From Christiangramia sp. OXR-203 (GTDB lineage Bacteria > Bacteroidota > Bacteroidia > Flavobacteriales > Flavobacteriaceae), in assembly GCF_034372165.1 (NCBI RefSeq), contig NZ_CP139698.1, forward strand, positions 3,100,001 through 3,164,000: a stretch of 64,000 nucleotides of DNA, written 5' to 3'. Shown here in pieces: positions 33,077 through 42,124 of this stretch (positions are counted from its first letter, which is position 1; each line of letters starts with the position of its first letter). The notes beneath the pieces were generated by a model. It was not told the DNA's origin. It saw only the letters and a program-made list of their open reading frames with translations, and made no database searches. The position numbers and the translations under genes are program-made.

Positions 33077-33919
33077 TTAGTTGGTAAACAATCTGAGCGT
33101 AAACGAGGTGGCACGACGGTAGAGCTTGAATTTTAGGAAGACAATAAAACCGACCGAACCCAATTGGACTACCGGTGCAAAAAATCCACTTCCAACATCA
33201 GTCCCGAAAAGATTGACCCAGAAGTTGGTATTGATTTCCGTGTAAATGGCATTTACGAATATGTTGACCAGAAAGAAGGCCGGAACCAACATATAGACCG
33301 CCGCGTATAACTTGAAAAAGGTATATGCCAAAGACCGGAACTTTTCAAAAACTGCCAAGCTGATGACCAATGGGAAAAAAGCTTGCATTATTCCTAAAAG
33401 GAAAAAGCGTTCGGCCAAAAAGAGCGGATAGATAAACAGGTCAAGAATCCATAGTATGATGCCGATGATAAACGCCAATATCTTAAAGCCGTACAAGGGC
33501 GTGACCAAGGCTTCATAAAGTAGGGTCATTGCATTTTTAGCCGCATCCATTAAATTGACATCCTCTTCAATAGGAATATCCTGCATTTGCAGGGGAAGAA
33601 GCGCAGGTGCCGTGCCGCGATATTGCCCTTCGATGGCCACTAAGATGCCATCAAAGAACCCGAGTGCTTGGGTCGAAAAAATGACCAAGAGCACAATGGC
33701 AAAATTCTTGGCGAGTTCGCTTGGGCTCAAACCCCAGGTATAGCCTTCTTTGTCCGCAACGCCTTCATTGTATTTTTTAAGGATGTTGACCAAGAAGAAC
33801 AGCACGGCAAGCGTCTTCATTCCGGCAATGGTGTATTGCGAGAAACTGCTGTTCTGTATGGTCTGGAACACCGTATCGATGTATTCCAACCCAATCCCTA
33901 AAATGATGGTAGCGGTCAT
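33077..33919 (-). CDS. traJ: Conjugative transposon protein TraJ (VirB6-like)
   Basis: 280 residues with 6-7 hydrophobic segments (near 18-38, 70-92, 150-180, 185-210, 215-240, 250-270). It carries the family features of Bacteroides TraJ, a polytopic inner-membrane channel subunit of VirB6 type. At 280 residues it is shorter than the ~330 usual in CTnDOT-like elements. It starts 3 bp after traI stops. Confidence 0.9.
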   Translation of the reverse strand: MTATIILGIGLEYIDTVFQTIQNSSFSQYTIAGMKTLAVLFFLVNILKKYNEGVADKEGYTWGLSPSELAKNFAIVLLVIFSTQALGFFDGILVAIEGQYRGTAPALLPLQMQDIPIEEDVNLMDAAKNAMTLLYEALVTPLYGFKILAFIIGIILWILDLFIYPLFLAERFFLLGIMQAFFPLVISLAVFEKFRSLAYTFFKLYAAVYMLVPAFFLVNIFVNAIYTEINTNFWVNLFGTDVGSGFFAPVVQLGSVGFIVFLKFKLYRRATSFTLRLFTN

Positions 33920-33922
33920 TTG

Positions 33923-34498
33923 TTAATAGTTGGTTTCGCGGTTGTTGATTTTGTCCTGCATTTTTCGAAAGGAAATAATATCCCGATACCGTTTCGTTTT
34001 GGTGGTGATGTTCGCCACCATTTCCCTCGATTCCAGTTCTTTTTGTTTGAGCACCTCGGCGCGTTCGGCATCGCTCATTTTCAGATGGTCGCTGGACAGG
34101 ATTTCATCCATAAAATCCACCGTGTCCAATGAGTTCTGAACAATGGCATCGAAGGATTCGACGACCCTATCGATTTCCTCGGGCTTGATGTACGGGGAAT
34201 TTAGAATGTCCTGCAGGTCGGTCTGCATCACTTGGATAAGCCGTTGATTGTTCTGTGCGATTTCTTCAACTGCCCTGAGCTGTTGGACAACGCTGGATAC
34301 TTTCTCAATGGCCTCTTTGGCATCCTTCAAGAATTTTACGGATTTAATCATTTCAGCGGTCTGCTTACCTGATTCAATGAGCTGTTTTACCAAGCTGATG
34401 AAGTTAGTGTTGTCATAAACCGGCATCCCTTGGCACGCAGCGCGTGTGGGCAGTAAAAAGATGAATGCGGTAGCGATGATTAAAAGTTTTGTCTTCAT
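33923..34498 (-). CDS. traI: Conjugal transfer protein TraI (DUF4141, VirB5-like)
   Basis: 191 residues. Signal peptide (ending RAACQ, ~23) followed by an almost entirely alpha-helical mature protein with coiled-coil-like stretches (about 35-80 and 135-180: LKMSDAERAEVLKQKELESREMV). This is the DUF4141 family, called TraI in Bacteroides elements and unrelated to the TraI relaxase of F. By position and fold class it corresponds to VirB5-like periplasmic/pilus-tip proteins. It lies 4 bp from traG. Confidence 0.85.
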   Translation of the reverse strand: MKTKLLIIATAFIFLLPTRAACQGMPVYDNTNFISLVKQLIESGKQTAEMIKSVKFLKDAKEAIEKVSSVVQQLRAVEEIAQNNQRLIQVMQTDLQDILNSPYIKPEEIDRVVESFDAIVQNSLDTVDFMDEILSSDHLKMSDAERAEVLKQKELESREMVANITTKTKRYRDIISFRKMQDKINNRETNY

Positions 34499-34502
34499 AA
34501 CA

Positions 34503-36911
34503 TTATGTTTTAGAGGTGAATTGTTTTATAGCTTCTTCCATATTATTGGTCTTGTTATAAATGGCCATTATGGCCTCGTTTTCTTTGCCATCCGTGAGGT
34601 AAGCTGCATAGACTTCCTTCGGAACTTCCAACCGGAAGATGTTGCTTTCCTTTCCGATTTTGATGAACATTTCGGTGTACTTGCGTGGTCCGGAAAGGTT
34701 GTTCTTGATGGATTTGAGTTGGTTCAGGTCGTGACTGGATAGGTTGAGCCTTTTGACCAGTTCGCCATAGCCTTTTTCATTGTTTAGGCTGTAGATTACT
34801 TGGGTATTTTCAAGAATACTCGCAGATGTGGAATTGTTCGGCAACTGATTAATGGACTGTAGAATGATACCGATGGCACCGTTCTGCTTTCGGATGGCTT
34901 GGTAATAGAATTCAACGCTTTCAAGGACGTTGTCAAACTTCAACTGTTTGGCAAACTCATCGAATAGGATGATGCCTTTTTCGGCACGGTTGCGCCAGAT
35001 GGTTCTCTGGATAGCTGACTTAATAAGCTTTAACATTACAGACAAGATTTCCTTGTTGTCCTTTACTTCGTCAAGCTCAAAGACAATCAATCGCTTATCC
35101 TCAATCTTGTAGGTCTGGTCTTCACTAACTTCAAAAAGAAAGCTGTATAGACCATCACCGACGTACTCGGACATCACGTGCAGAAAGCTTGTGACATTGA
35201 AGTAGTCGGGATGGATTTTAAGGTTGTTCAGAATATCCTTCTGATGCCTTTCTATAAAATTGTAGAAGCCTTCGAGAGAATGATTTTCCGAAGTACTATC
35301 GTAATAATGGCGCAATATCTTTTTGACCGAAACCGATTGGGCTTTGGTCACTTTTAAATCTGAAGCGAACAGTTCAAAAAGGAATACCGATAAGTCTTCC
35401 AGACGTTCTGGTGTGAGGTCATTTTTATCACTTATAAAGAATGGATTGATACCCAAATTCTTTCCGCTTTCATAACGAAGTACGGTGTACTTTTCAGGAT
35501 AGAGCTTGGCGAATTTGGTGTAGGATCCACCGAGGTCAATTATCACCAGCCGGACACCACTTTCAAAATATTGGCGCAGTATGTTATTGGCCAAAAAGGA
35601 TTTGCCTTCGCCAGTTGGCGCAAAAATGGCAAAGTTCCGAGCCTTGATGCGCTTTTTTCGTTCGTCCCAAACATCCTTTAGAACAGGGATGTTATGTTCA
35701 CGGTCATTAAAGATGATTCCGGTATCGTCAGATTTGTAGTTGGTGTTATTGATGAAGAGACAAAGCGCGTGCTTTAAATCGGTTACATACAGATCGTTGT
35801 TTGAGAAGTTGGATGAAAAACAGCAGTAACTGTTCAGAATATAATTTTTGCGTTCTTCACCTCTTGGATAGTACGGTATGATATCGAGTTCCTTAAACTC
35901 AGTTTTGATTTTCGAGGTAATGGAATCGAGGCTCTTTTTATCTTTCGCCCAATACACTACGTTGAGATGACCACGAATGATTCGGGCATTATCGTCCGCG
36001 TTTATTTGGTCGAGGATGTGCTGGATTTTGCCAAGCACGACCTTGTTCTGCGAACCGAAATTTGAACTTTTGTTCAGTTCTTCGACTTTCTTGTCGAGCA
36101 GTTTTCGCCATTTCTGTTTGTCATCCAAATACAGTATTTGGTTGACGATATGGTTCTCATTCAACGTAAGCCCTAAGCCGTCAATAAACCCCTGATGAAA
36201 CACAAAATCGTCCGAAGTGAATTTCTCATTGGTCTTGCTACTCTGTACACTTTCGCCAAAGCACAGTTCGCTGTTGACGGCCAGGGCATTAAAATGGTTG
36301 TCGCCAATAGTGACGTTCTTTTTTTCAAGTAGAATGTCGGTATCGAATCCTTCATTGAACCCGTTGAAATAGTTGGTGGTGAGTTGATGAATCTCTTCCG
36401 CTTGCAGCGAATTGAAATGCATCTTTCGGCTATTGTTGATGAATGACACTGAATCACTGACTGCGTTAGCGAATACCTTGATATTATCATCCATCTGCTG
36501 AACAATCCCTTTGGAAACCTTTCGGAACGGATTGACATATTTAGGACTATTGAGTGCCTTGTTTTTGGTCAGGATAAAGAACAGATAACATTGGTGCTCA
36601 ATATACCCTCGGCCTTTAAAGTGTTTGTGCGTCGCTTTTTCGAGAAAGGACTCGTTGGAAAGTTGTTCTGAAGTATAGGATTGCTTCAAATAGATGTCCT
36701 GCTTATGGACGACAGTTCCAACTGGTAAAGACTTTAGAGCCTGAAACCAGGCACCGTGTATGTCCTCAAAATCTTTTTCTGAAAGTGAGTAGATTTCAGG
36801 CAATTCTCCTTTGTAGCACAACACCACATTACCATTATTGGCAAACACGATATTGTCCTGAATATCTGCTATGGGTTGATATGCCGACAGGTTCATCTTA
36901 TTCATAATCAA
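34503..36911 (-). CDS. traG: TraG-family conjugation ATPase (VirB4-like)
   Basis: 802 residues. N-terminal CagE/TrbE-like region, Walker A APTGEGKS near residue 430, a GGSYTKFAKLYPEKYTVLRYE segment, Walker B GIILFDEFAKQ near 647 and IGIILQSINQLPNN. This is TraG of Bacteroides conjugative transposons, the motor ATPase that assembles and powers the mating pore (homologue of VirB4, not of VirD4). The gene overlaps traF by 14 bp, so translation is coupled. Confidence 0.95.
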   Translation of the reverse strand: MIMNKMNLSAYQPIADIQDNIVFANNGNVVLCYKGELPEIYSLSEKDFEDIHGAWFQALKSLPVGTVVHKQDIYLKQSYTSEQLSNESFLEKATHKHFKGRGYIEHQCYLFFILTKNKALNSPKYVNPFRKVSKGIVQQMDDNIKVFANAVSDSVSFINNSRKMHFNSLQAEEIHQLTTNYFNGFNEGFDTDILLEKKNVTIGDNHFNALAVNSELCFGESVQSSKTNEKFTSDDFVFHQGFIDGLGLTLNENHIVNQILYLDDKQKWRKLLDKKVEELNKSSNFGSQNKVVLGKIQHILDQINADDNARIIRGHLNVVYWAKDKKSLDSITSKIKTEFKELDIIPYYPRGEERKNYILNSYCCFSSNFSNNDLYVTDLKHALCLFINNTNYKSDDTGIIFNDREHNIPVLKDVWDERKKRIKARNFAIFAPTGEGKSFLANNILRQYFESGVRLVIIDLGGSYTKFAKLYPEKYTVLRYESGKNLGINPFFISDKNDLTPERLEDLSVFLFELFASDLKVTKAQSVSVKKILRHYYDSTSENHSLEGFYNFIERHQKDILNNLKIHPDYFNVTSFLHVMSEYVGDGLYSFLFEVSEDQTYKIEDKRLIVFELDEVKDNKEILSVMLKLIKSAIQRTIWRNRAEKGIILFDEFAKQLKFDNVLESVEFYYQAIRKQNGAIGIILQSINQLPNNSTSASILENTQVIYSLNNEKGYGELVKRLNLSSHDLNQLKSIKNNLSGPRKYTEMFIKIGKESNIFRLEVPKEVYAAYLTDGKENEAIMAIYNKTNNMEEAIKQFTSKT

Positions 36912-37176
36912 AACCTGAGTTACGCTTGTTACTGATGATTTTTGGGAATGGATTGCCCATTTGAAAGAGACTTGGGTTATGAGCTATTCGGGTCAATGCG
37001 ATGTAGAGACTTACATCGAATACCAATAACCCTATGATAATACCAAAGCTGAAGGAAAAAATGATGACCAATAGGGAAATCAAGATAGCCACCATCATCA
37101 AGGCAAAAAGCGAAATGGGCAGGCCAAATATGACCGCCCGTTTCCGCATATTTCTATAGACTTCAAACTTCTTCAT
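36898..37176 (-). CDS. traF: TraF (DUF4133, VirB3-like)
   Basis: 92 residues with two adjacent hydrophobic helices (about 13-35 and 38-58) followed by a short cytoplasmic tail (NPSLFQMGNPFPKIISNKRNS). This is the DUF4133/TraF family, a small inner-membrane partner of TraG, comparable to VirB3. Stop of traE and start of traF share one base; the end overlaps the traG start by 14 bp. Confidence 0.92.
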   Translation of the reverse strand: MKKFEVYRNMRKRAVIFGLPISLFALMMVAILISLLVIIFSFSFGIIIGLLVFDVSLYIALTRIAHNPSLFQMGNPFPKIISNKRNSGFDYE

Positions 37177-37463
37177 TACACTACGATGCCTATTAAATAG
37201 GTGAAGATGCCAACTACCGCACCTGCAATCAGTACAAAAACCAAGACACGGGTAATCCCTTTCTTGAGGTCTGCGTTTTCACCGAAGAAGTGTCCTGCAT
37301 TAAATAGAAAACCAATAAGAAAGATGACCCCTAAAATGATTGGGAAAATAGTTCTGATAGTATCGGAAACATCGTTTACCGAATCTTCAATACCCCCAAT
37401 CTGTGCAAAAAGTGATGTGGATAATAGCGAAAGAACGCTTGCCAAATAATATGATTTTTTCAT
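37176..37463 (-). CDS. traE: TraE (DUF4134, VirB2-like membrane protein)
   Basis: 95 residues: signal-like helix ending LFAQ (~20), then two membrane helices (about 38-58 and 70-92), the size and layout of pilin-like VirB2 proteins. First gene of the tra operon on the minus strand. Its start codon lies inside the 3' arm of a perfect 9-bp inverted repeat in the leader, so its translation, and with it the coupled traF and traG, may be controlled by mRNA folding. Confidence 0.92.
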   Translation of the reverse strand: MKKSYYLASVLSLLSTSLFAQIGGIEDSVNDVSDTIRTIFPIILGVIFLIGFLFNAGHFFGENADLKKGITRVLVFVLIAGAVVGIFTYLIGIVV

Positions 37464-37501
37464 AACGAATGGGTTTAAAATTTTGGTTCATTTTCGTTAT
37501 G
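37461..37501 (-). promoter_or_regulatory. Inverted repeat covering the traE start codon
   Basis: TTCGTTATG on the minus strand contains the traE ATG (37461-37469) and pairs perfectly with CATAACGAA (arm at 37493-37501), 23 nt upstream in the mRNA. If transcribed, the hairpin would hide the start codon and the ribosome landing zone. Confidence 0.55.
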
Positions 37502-37652
37502 TGAAATTTACATATATTTGAATATAAATAATTGAAAATCAAATATTTGTGAATAAAATATTATTTGATATCGTTTGGTTTTCATTGCCATTAAATAGCA
37601 TCAAATTTTATGGAGTTTTGAAACCAAACTGTTGAAAACACTAAACCTCGAA

Positions 37653-38312
37653 ATGAAAAAGTGGCTCAAAAACGTCAGTTTTATGATTTTACTTCTCAAA
37701 AGTTGCATCTTTTTGGGTCAGGATTTGGATGCAAAAAAAATCATCGTTATTGACCCTGGCCACGGTGGAAATGATACCGGTGCAATTGGTAAAAATGCAG
37801 TTCAGGAAAAAGATATAATGTTGAACCTTGCAAAGGCCATTTTAGAGCTCAATAAAAAGTCAAATTCGCCTTTAGACATCTACTTGACCAGATATGGTAA
37901 CACGCTGATTCCATTATTGGACAGAATTAAGCTGTCCAAAGCTCTAAATACAGATTTGTTTGTGTCCCTGCATTGCAATCATTCTGAAAATCCAAATGCA
38001 AGAGGTGTTGAAATCTATGTATCCAATGCACAATCTAAATTTTCTGGCGAATCTGTTTGGACGGCGTTTCAATTACAAGCTGACTTGAATGCGAAGTTGG
38101 GCTTTGAAAGTCGTGGTGTAAAGTTTGCCAATTTTCAAGTGCTTCGGGAAACGACTGACTTTATGCCTTCGGTACTTGTCGAATTGGGTTTTTTGAGTAA
38201 TCGTGATGAAGGCAGTTATTTACTGAAACCCGAATCACTGGACTCATTGGCATCGGTTTTATGGGAATATTTAATCAAAAAATTGGATAGTTATGAGAGA
38301 GTTGGGGATTGA
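37653..38312 (+). CDS. N-acetylmuramoyl-L-alanine amidase (Amidase_3), exported
   Basis: 219 residues from the ATG directly in front of the signal sequence (MKKWLKNVSFMILLLKSCIFLGQ); a TTG 21 bp upstream is possible but only adds residues before the signal. Zinc-site motifs of the AmiC type: IDPGHGGNDTGAIG (His), the QEKDIMLNLA Glu, SLHCNHSENPNARGVEIYV (His) and the late VLVELGFLSN Glu. It cleaves the peptide from glycan in peptidoglycan. Divergently placed to the tra operon (190 bp), it most likely opens the wall for the mating apparatus, replacing the lysozyme-like enzymes of other systems. Confidence 0.9.
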   Translation: MKKWLKNVSFMILLLKSCIFLGQDLDAKKIIVIDPGHGGNDTGAIGKNAVQEKDIMLNLAKAILELNKKSNSPLDIYLTRYGNTLIPLLDRIKLSKALNTDLFVSLHCNHSENPNARGVEIYVSNAQSKFSGESVWTAFQLQADLNAKLGFESRGVKFANFQVLRETTDFMPSVLVELGFLSNRDEGSYLLKPESLDSLASVLWEYLIKKLDSYERVGD

Positions 38313-38386
38313 GGTGGTTAAGTGTCTGAGAAAGTTGATTTTGGCTTTGATCCATTCGCTAAAGAAGCACAAAACTGGAAATTGAT

Positions 38387-39622
38387 TTAAAGAACTTTTG
38401 AACCCAGTATTACATTGGTTCTTTGTAAACCGACGAAGGTGTTTTTTCCTTGCTCGATGAATTTCTCTAACAACGAATCTTCGATGTTGTCAAGTTTTGA
38501 TAACAGTAAATAAGCAATAACATAATCAAATAAGAAACTGATGTAAAGCAATTCAAATTCTGAGTAAATATTCCTGTTATCGAGATTGCTATGAATATGA
38601 TAATCTCTAGCTCTAACAATCTTATTTGGGAATTCTTTCCAAACATTATCGGTAAAATCACCAATTTTCATAAAAATATCTTTATTCTCTTTGATGCGTT
38701 TGAATAGTTGATTTTTTCCTTCTTTAGAAAAGTTTTTGTAATAAGCTTCATACGCTGATATAGAATTAATAAAGCGTTTGTTATGACTAGGATGCCTGCC
38801 GATGAAGTTTTCCATCAACTTATCCAGACAAAATTTAAAGGCCTCGTTGCAGTAGGCAGCAACAAAGATTGGTAGTAAGCTAGGTTTTACTTTGCTGTAT
38901 TCCGTGTGAACAAAAGTTGAAGTAGATTTTGTGAGTTGAGTGTCGTTATAATACAGATCTTTGTCCTCACCGCAACCAAGACACTTAAAGCTAAATTTTC
39001 TAAATTTCTCTGAACGACCGAAGATTAATTGCAATACTTTTTGGAAATGGTTGTAAAACTCAATTGCAACCAAAATACTGACTGGTTCTTCTAATTCAAA
39101 TTTTATAGCACCTCGGTTAGAAATATTCAGACCTGTTTGCCTCTTCGTACTGATGTTTTGATAATGACTTATAGTGATTTTGAGATTAGTATTTTCAATC
39201 TGATATTCGTCCTTGAAAACCTTTTTATGAAGCTTATCTTCCGTATGGTCATACCAAATAGTATGATTTACCCATTTCGCAATAATATCATTTACTACAT
39301 AAAATTCCTTGATTTTGAGCGTTTTCGTGTCGATTAAGTGCCTATCACTAACAAAAGTATATTTTACTCTATAAATTCTAGTTTCAGTAATACCACTAGA
39401 TGAATGTTGTATTCTACAGTCTATAAATGTGATATACCCAAGGCCAGTTAATAATCCTAAAATCTGAGGTTCTTTATAGCTTCTTCGTTCTGAGTGTAAG
39501 TTAGTTTCTAGCCAAACTTCGTCATCATTGAATGACATTACGCAAAAATGCTTTTCATTTTCTTTTTCAGCAAGCCAGACCTCGCCATAATACTTTTTGT
39601 TCTTGTCAAAACCATCAATCAT
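38387..39622 (-). CDS. apeA: ApeA-like HEPN anti-phage protein
   Basis: 411 residues. The N-terminal ~190 residues start KKYYGEVWLAEKENEKHFCV and look like the ApeA N-terminal domain; a Cys pair (CLGCGE, ~210) follows; the C-terminal ~180 residues are all-alpha and hold the HEPN catalytic motif R-x4-H (RARDYH, near residue 341). HEPN enzymes are RNases, and ApeA is an abortive-type phage defence protein that acts alone. It lies next to the IetAS-like pair, forming a small defence island. No antitoxin-like gene is adjacent. Assigned by domain order and motif; the N-terminal match is moderate. Confidence 0.75.
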   Translation of the reverse strand: MIDGFDKNKKYYGEVWLAEKENEKHFCVMSFNDDEVWLETNLHSERRSYKEPQILGLLTGLGYITFIDCRIQHSSSGITETRIYRVKYTFVSDRHLIDTKTLKIKEFYVVNDIIAKWVNHTIWYDHTEDKLHKKVFKDEYQIENTNLKITISHYQNISTKRQTGLNISNRGAIKFELEEPVSILVAIEFYNHFQKVLQLIFGRSEKFRKFSFKCLGCGEDKDLYYNDTQLTKSTSTFVHTEYSKVKPSLLPIFVAAYCNEAFKFCLDKLMENFIGRHPSHNKRFINSISAYEAYYKNFSKEGKNQLFKRIKENKDIFMKIGDFTDNVWKEFPNKIVRARDYHIHSNLDNRNIYSEFELLYISFLFDYVIAYLLLSKLDNIEDSLLEKFIEQGKNTFVGLQRTNVILGSKVL

Positions 39623-39652
39623 ACTTAGGATGTATTAGATTTTAATAAAACC

Positions 39653-42118
39653 TTAAATGAGGATGTCAATTTGATTAAGGACAGGATTATAGAGGTCTAC
39701 AGTACTGTCGGCAGAATCAATGGAAAGAATCAGGCTGTATCGAACGGAATTATCGTAACGCAATAGTTTTTTACGTGAACGCCACCATCCGTTAACAGGA
39801 TAAATGGCTATGACATTTCTTGTGGCCAAATCGGCAGCAGTTCCTTTCCAAATATCTTTATGAACAGAGCCTTTATCTCGTACCTTATTCCCCATTATCC
39901 AGCTTTCACCGGGATACGAACCGTTTTGTCCTTCCTGTCTAGCTTCCCTATTTACTCTTTCGCGAAAGTGCTCAACAGATTCGCCTGAATCAATCATCTT
40001 AAACCTTAAACCGTGAGATTGATAATAGTAGGACTTGCTATACTGCTTGTTTCCAGGATTCGGTTCAATAAAGTAACAAAGGGTAGCGGTAAGGGTTACT
40101 TCATTATCAAAAAGTTCTGTCAAGGCCTCTCTTGGCCAAGGCAGTTCCTGTAGGTGCATTTCGTTGGTCTTGACCTCATTTCCATCTAAAACATAGGGTC
40201 TCAGATTTTCCTGTGCGATAAGGGTAAGTGAATTGTTGGCACTACGTAGAGCCTTTTCAAAGTTGGGCACGCCGTATCCGAAAATCCGCAATAAGTTTCG
40301 TTGTTCGTTATTGTTCAATTCTTGAATAGTTCTATCGCCAAGCATTTCATTGGTCCAGTCAGCGGAATGAACAAGAAGTCCTTTGATTGTTTCAGGCCAT
40401 AATGTTGGGTATCGCGCGGTTAGCATTGCCGCATATCTTGAGGCCAATGCCGTTGCACCACTCGTATCGCCAAAACTATATAGGGGCTCGGTTCTAAAGT
40501 TTTTTCCAATAGACAAAAGCTTTAGAGAATCAGGGTCTATTAGGCCGTCGTTATGGATGCCATAGTTACCACCTTCCATTACCAATTCCGGTTTTAGCGC
40601 CCAACTGTTTTCCCACATTAGCGATGTGCTGTTGCTCGGCGACATTCCACCGGTGGGAACTAGAGGCGTTGCACCGTTGAATACGGTTTGGTCAATAACG
40701 GTCTTCTCGGTATATGAACCTACGGTTAGAGCATTGAAAGCCTGGGCAGGGTCGTGGATGGATTCTTCCAAATTTCTTTGTGGATATTCATCAGGGTTGA
40801 AAATCACAGTATTTCCGCTACATACACAGAACAAAGACTTATCGTTGGATGTACCTGTTTCACCGAAAGCTATTTTGTCCACAGAACTTGACCACGAAGA
40901 AGGTTTGCCTTTGTCTCTACCATCGGTCGCAGTAATGGCCATTGTTAGCACACGCTTGTTTTCCGAATTTAAAATAATTGCCCGTGCGACAGCTTCCTCA
41001 GTAATGGCACCATATAATTCAGGTCGATGCGGATTATTGGGATGGATTAACTTAATTGACTCAAGGCGGTGGAAAATTTCAATGTTCGAGGTGTCTTGCA
41101 AGAGGTCGGTAAGGTCGCCATACAATGCTGTACCGGCCATTGGTGTACCGTGCCCGTGCCTGTCCGTATCGGCAGTACCCCATTCGGAATCAACCGAATC
41201 CATATTGCCTTCGGGAAGAAAGTCTTGTAATAAAGGATGACCGCGGTTGACACCAGTATCTAGAATACAGACAATAACGGAATCATCTGTGGTTCTATCG
41301 ATAGTACGATTTTTTAGGTCTTCTACCCAATCATTTACATCATCACTATTGAGGCCGGTAAAAAAATCGGCAGCCTCTTTGGGTTTTCTCAGCTCTGCTA
41401 ATTTATCAGTATATAATAGGGTTGTAGCCAATTCTCTGGCAGTACACCTAACCATTCTTACTATATGCTCGGGAAACAAAAGTCTTCTTTCGCTTACGGC
41501 TACGACGTTATCCGTAAGCAGGTTTATGACATCTTCGTCTTCACGCGCATCATTTTGGGTGTCCTCGCGACGCAACCAAACTTCCCACCAAATTTCCTCA
41601 TCTTGATCAGGAAATTCTATTTCATCTTCTTGCCAAAAACTTGCCAATGTTGCCTGTTGAATATCCGCTATGTTGTTCAACAGTTTTGTATTCCTTGGGT
41701 TGCCGGAATCACTATCCCTGTCAGGGTCTAGATATGCTTCAATTTTTCTAAGAAATTTGGATACCCCATTTGTATTCAGGAAAACACAAGCTCGGTACCT
41801 TTGGTGTTCTTCGCCATCAACGGTATAGGTCTCTAGTTTGGATGATACGAACCTATGGTCGCCGCTTCTACCGTCCTCAAAGCTATCGAAAGCCAAAAGA
41901 CAATCTTCTTCCGAAACGAATTCTAAATAAACGAAGTCGGTTTCAGAATCGCACCTAAAGGCTGCTTCGGCCAGTTGAAGCCGATTGCGCAATGCGTTTC
42001 CGTGAGTATTTCGATTTCTCGTTGTAGGGCGGATCCTGTCACGTCCGGTATTTGGACTTGTGTAGGACTCGGTAGATACATACCCAGATAGAATTATGTG
42101 TTCTAAGTTTCTAGGCAT
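39653..42118 (-). CDS. ietS: Subtilisin-like protease of an IetAS-type defence pair
   Basis: 821 residues. The S8 catalytic triad is visible: Asp in ILDTGVNRGH (~285), His in HGHGTPMAG (~321) and Ser in GDTSGATALAS (~549). It has no signal peptide, so it acts in the cytosol, unlike most subtilases. A ~250-residue N-terminal region and a ~170-residue C-terminal beta-rich region flank the protease domain. The AAA-ATPase gene lies 6 bp upstream on the same strand. This pair matches IetAS, first described as a toxin-antitoxin-like stabiliser of the Ti plasmid and later as an anti-phage system. The protease is probably the effector, held or directed by the ATPase. Confidence 0.85.
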   Translation of the reverse strand: MPRNLEHIILSGYVSTESYTSPNTGRDRIRPTTRNRNTHGNALRNRLQLAEAAFRCDSETDFVYLEFVSEEDCLLAFDSFEDGRSGDHRFVSSKLETYTVDGEEHQRYRACVFLNTNGVSKFLRKIEAYLDPDRDSDSGNPRNTKLLNNIADIQQATLASFWQEDEIEFPDQDEEIWWEVWLRREDTQNDAREDEDVINLLTDNVVAVSERRLLFPEHIVRMVRCTARELATTLLYTDKLAELRKPKEAADFFTGLNSDDVNDWVEDLKNRTIDRTTDDSVIVCILDTGVNRGHPLLQDFLPEGNMDSVDSEWGTADTDRHGHGTPMAGTALYGDLTDLLQDTSNIEIFHRLESIKLIHPNNPHRPELYGAITEEAVARAIILNSENKRVLTMAITATDGRDKGKPSSWSSSVDKIAFGETGTSNDKSLFCVCSGNTVIFNPDEYPQRNLEESIHDPAQAFNALTVGSYTEKTVIDQTVFNGATPLVPTGGMSPSNSTSLMWENSWALKPELVMEGGNYGIHNDGLIDPDSLKLLSIGKNFRTEPLYSFGDTSGATALASRYAAMLTARYPTLWPETIKGLLVHSADWTNEMLGDRTIQELNNNEQRNLLRIFGYGVPNFEKALRSANNSLTLIAQENLRPYVLDGNEVKTNEMHLQELPWPREALTELFDNEVTLTATLCYFIEPNPGNKQYSKSYYYQSHGLRFKMIDSGESVEHFRERVNREARQEGQNGSYPGESWIMGNKVRDKGSVHKDIWKGTAADLATRNVIAIYPVNGWWRSRKKLLRYDNSVRYSLILSIDSADSTVDLYNPVLNQIDILI

Positions 42119-42124
42119 CTATGT

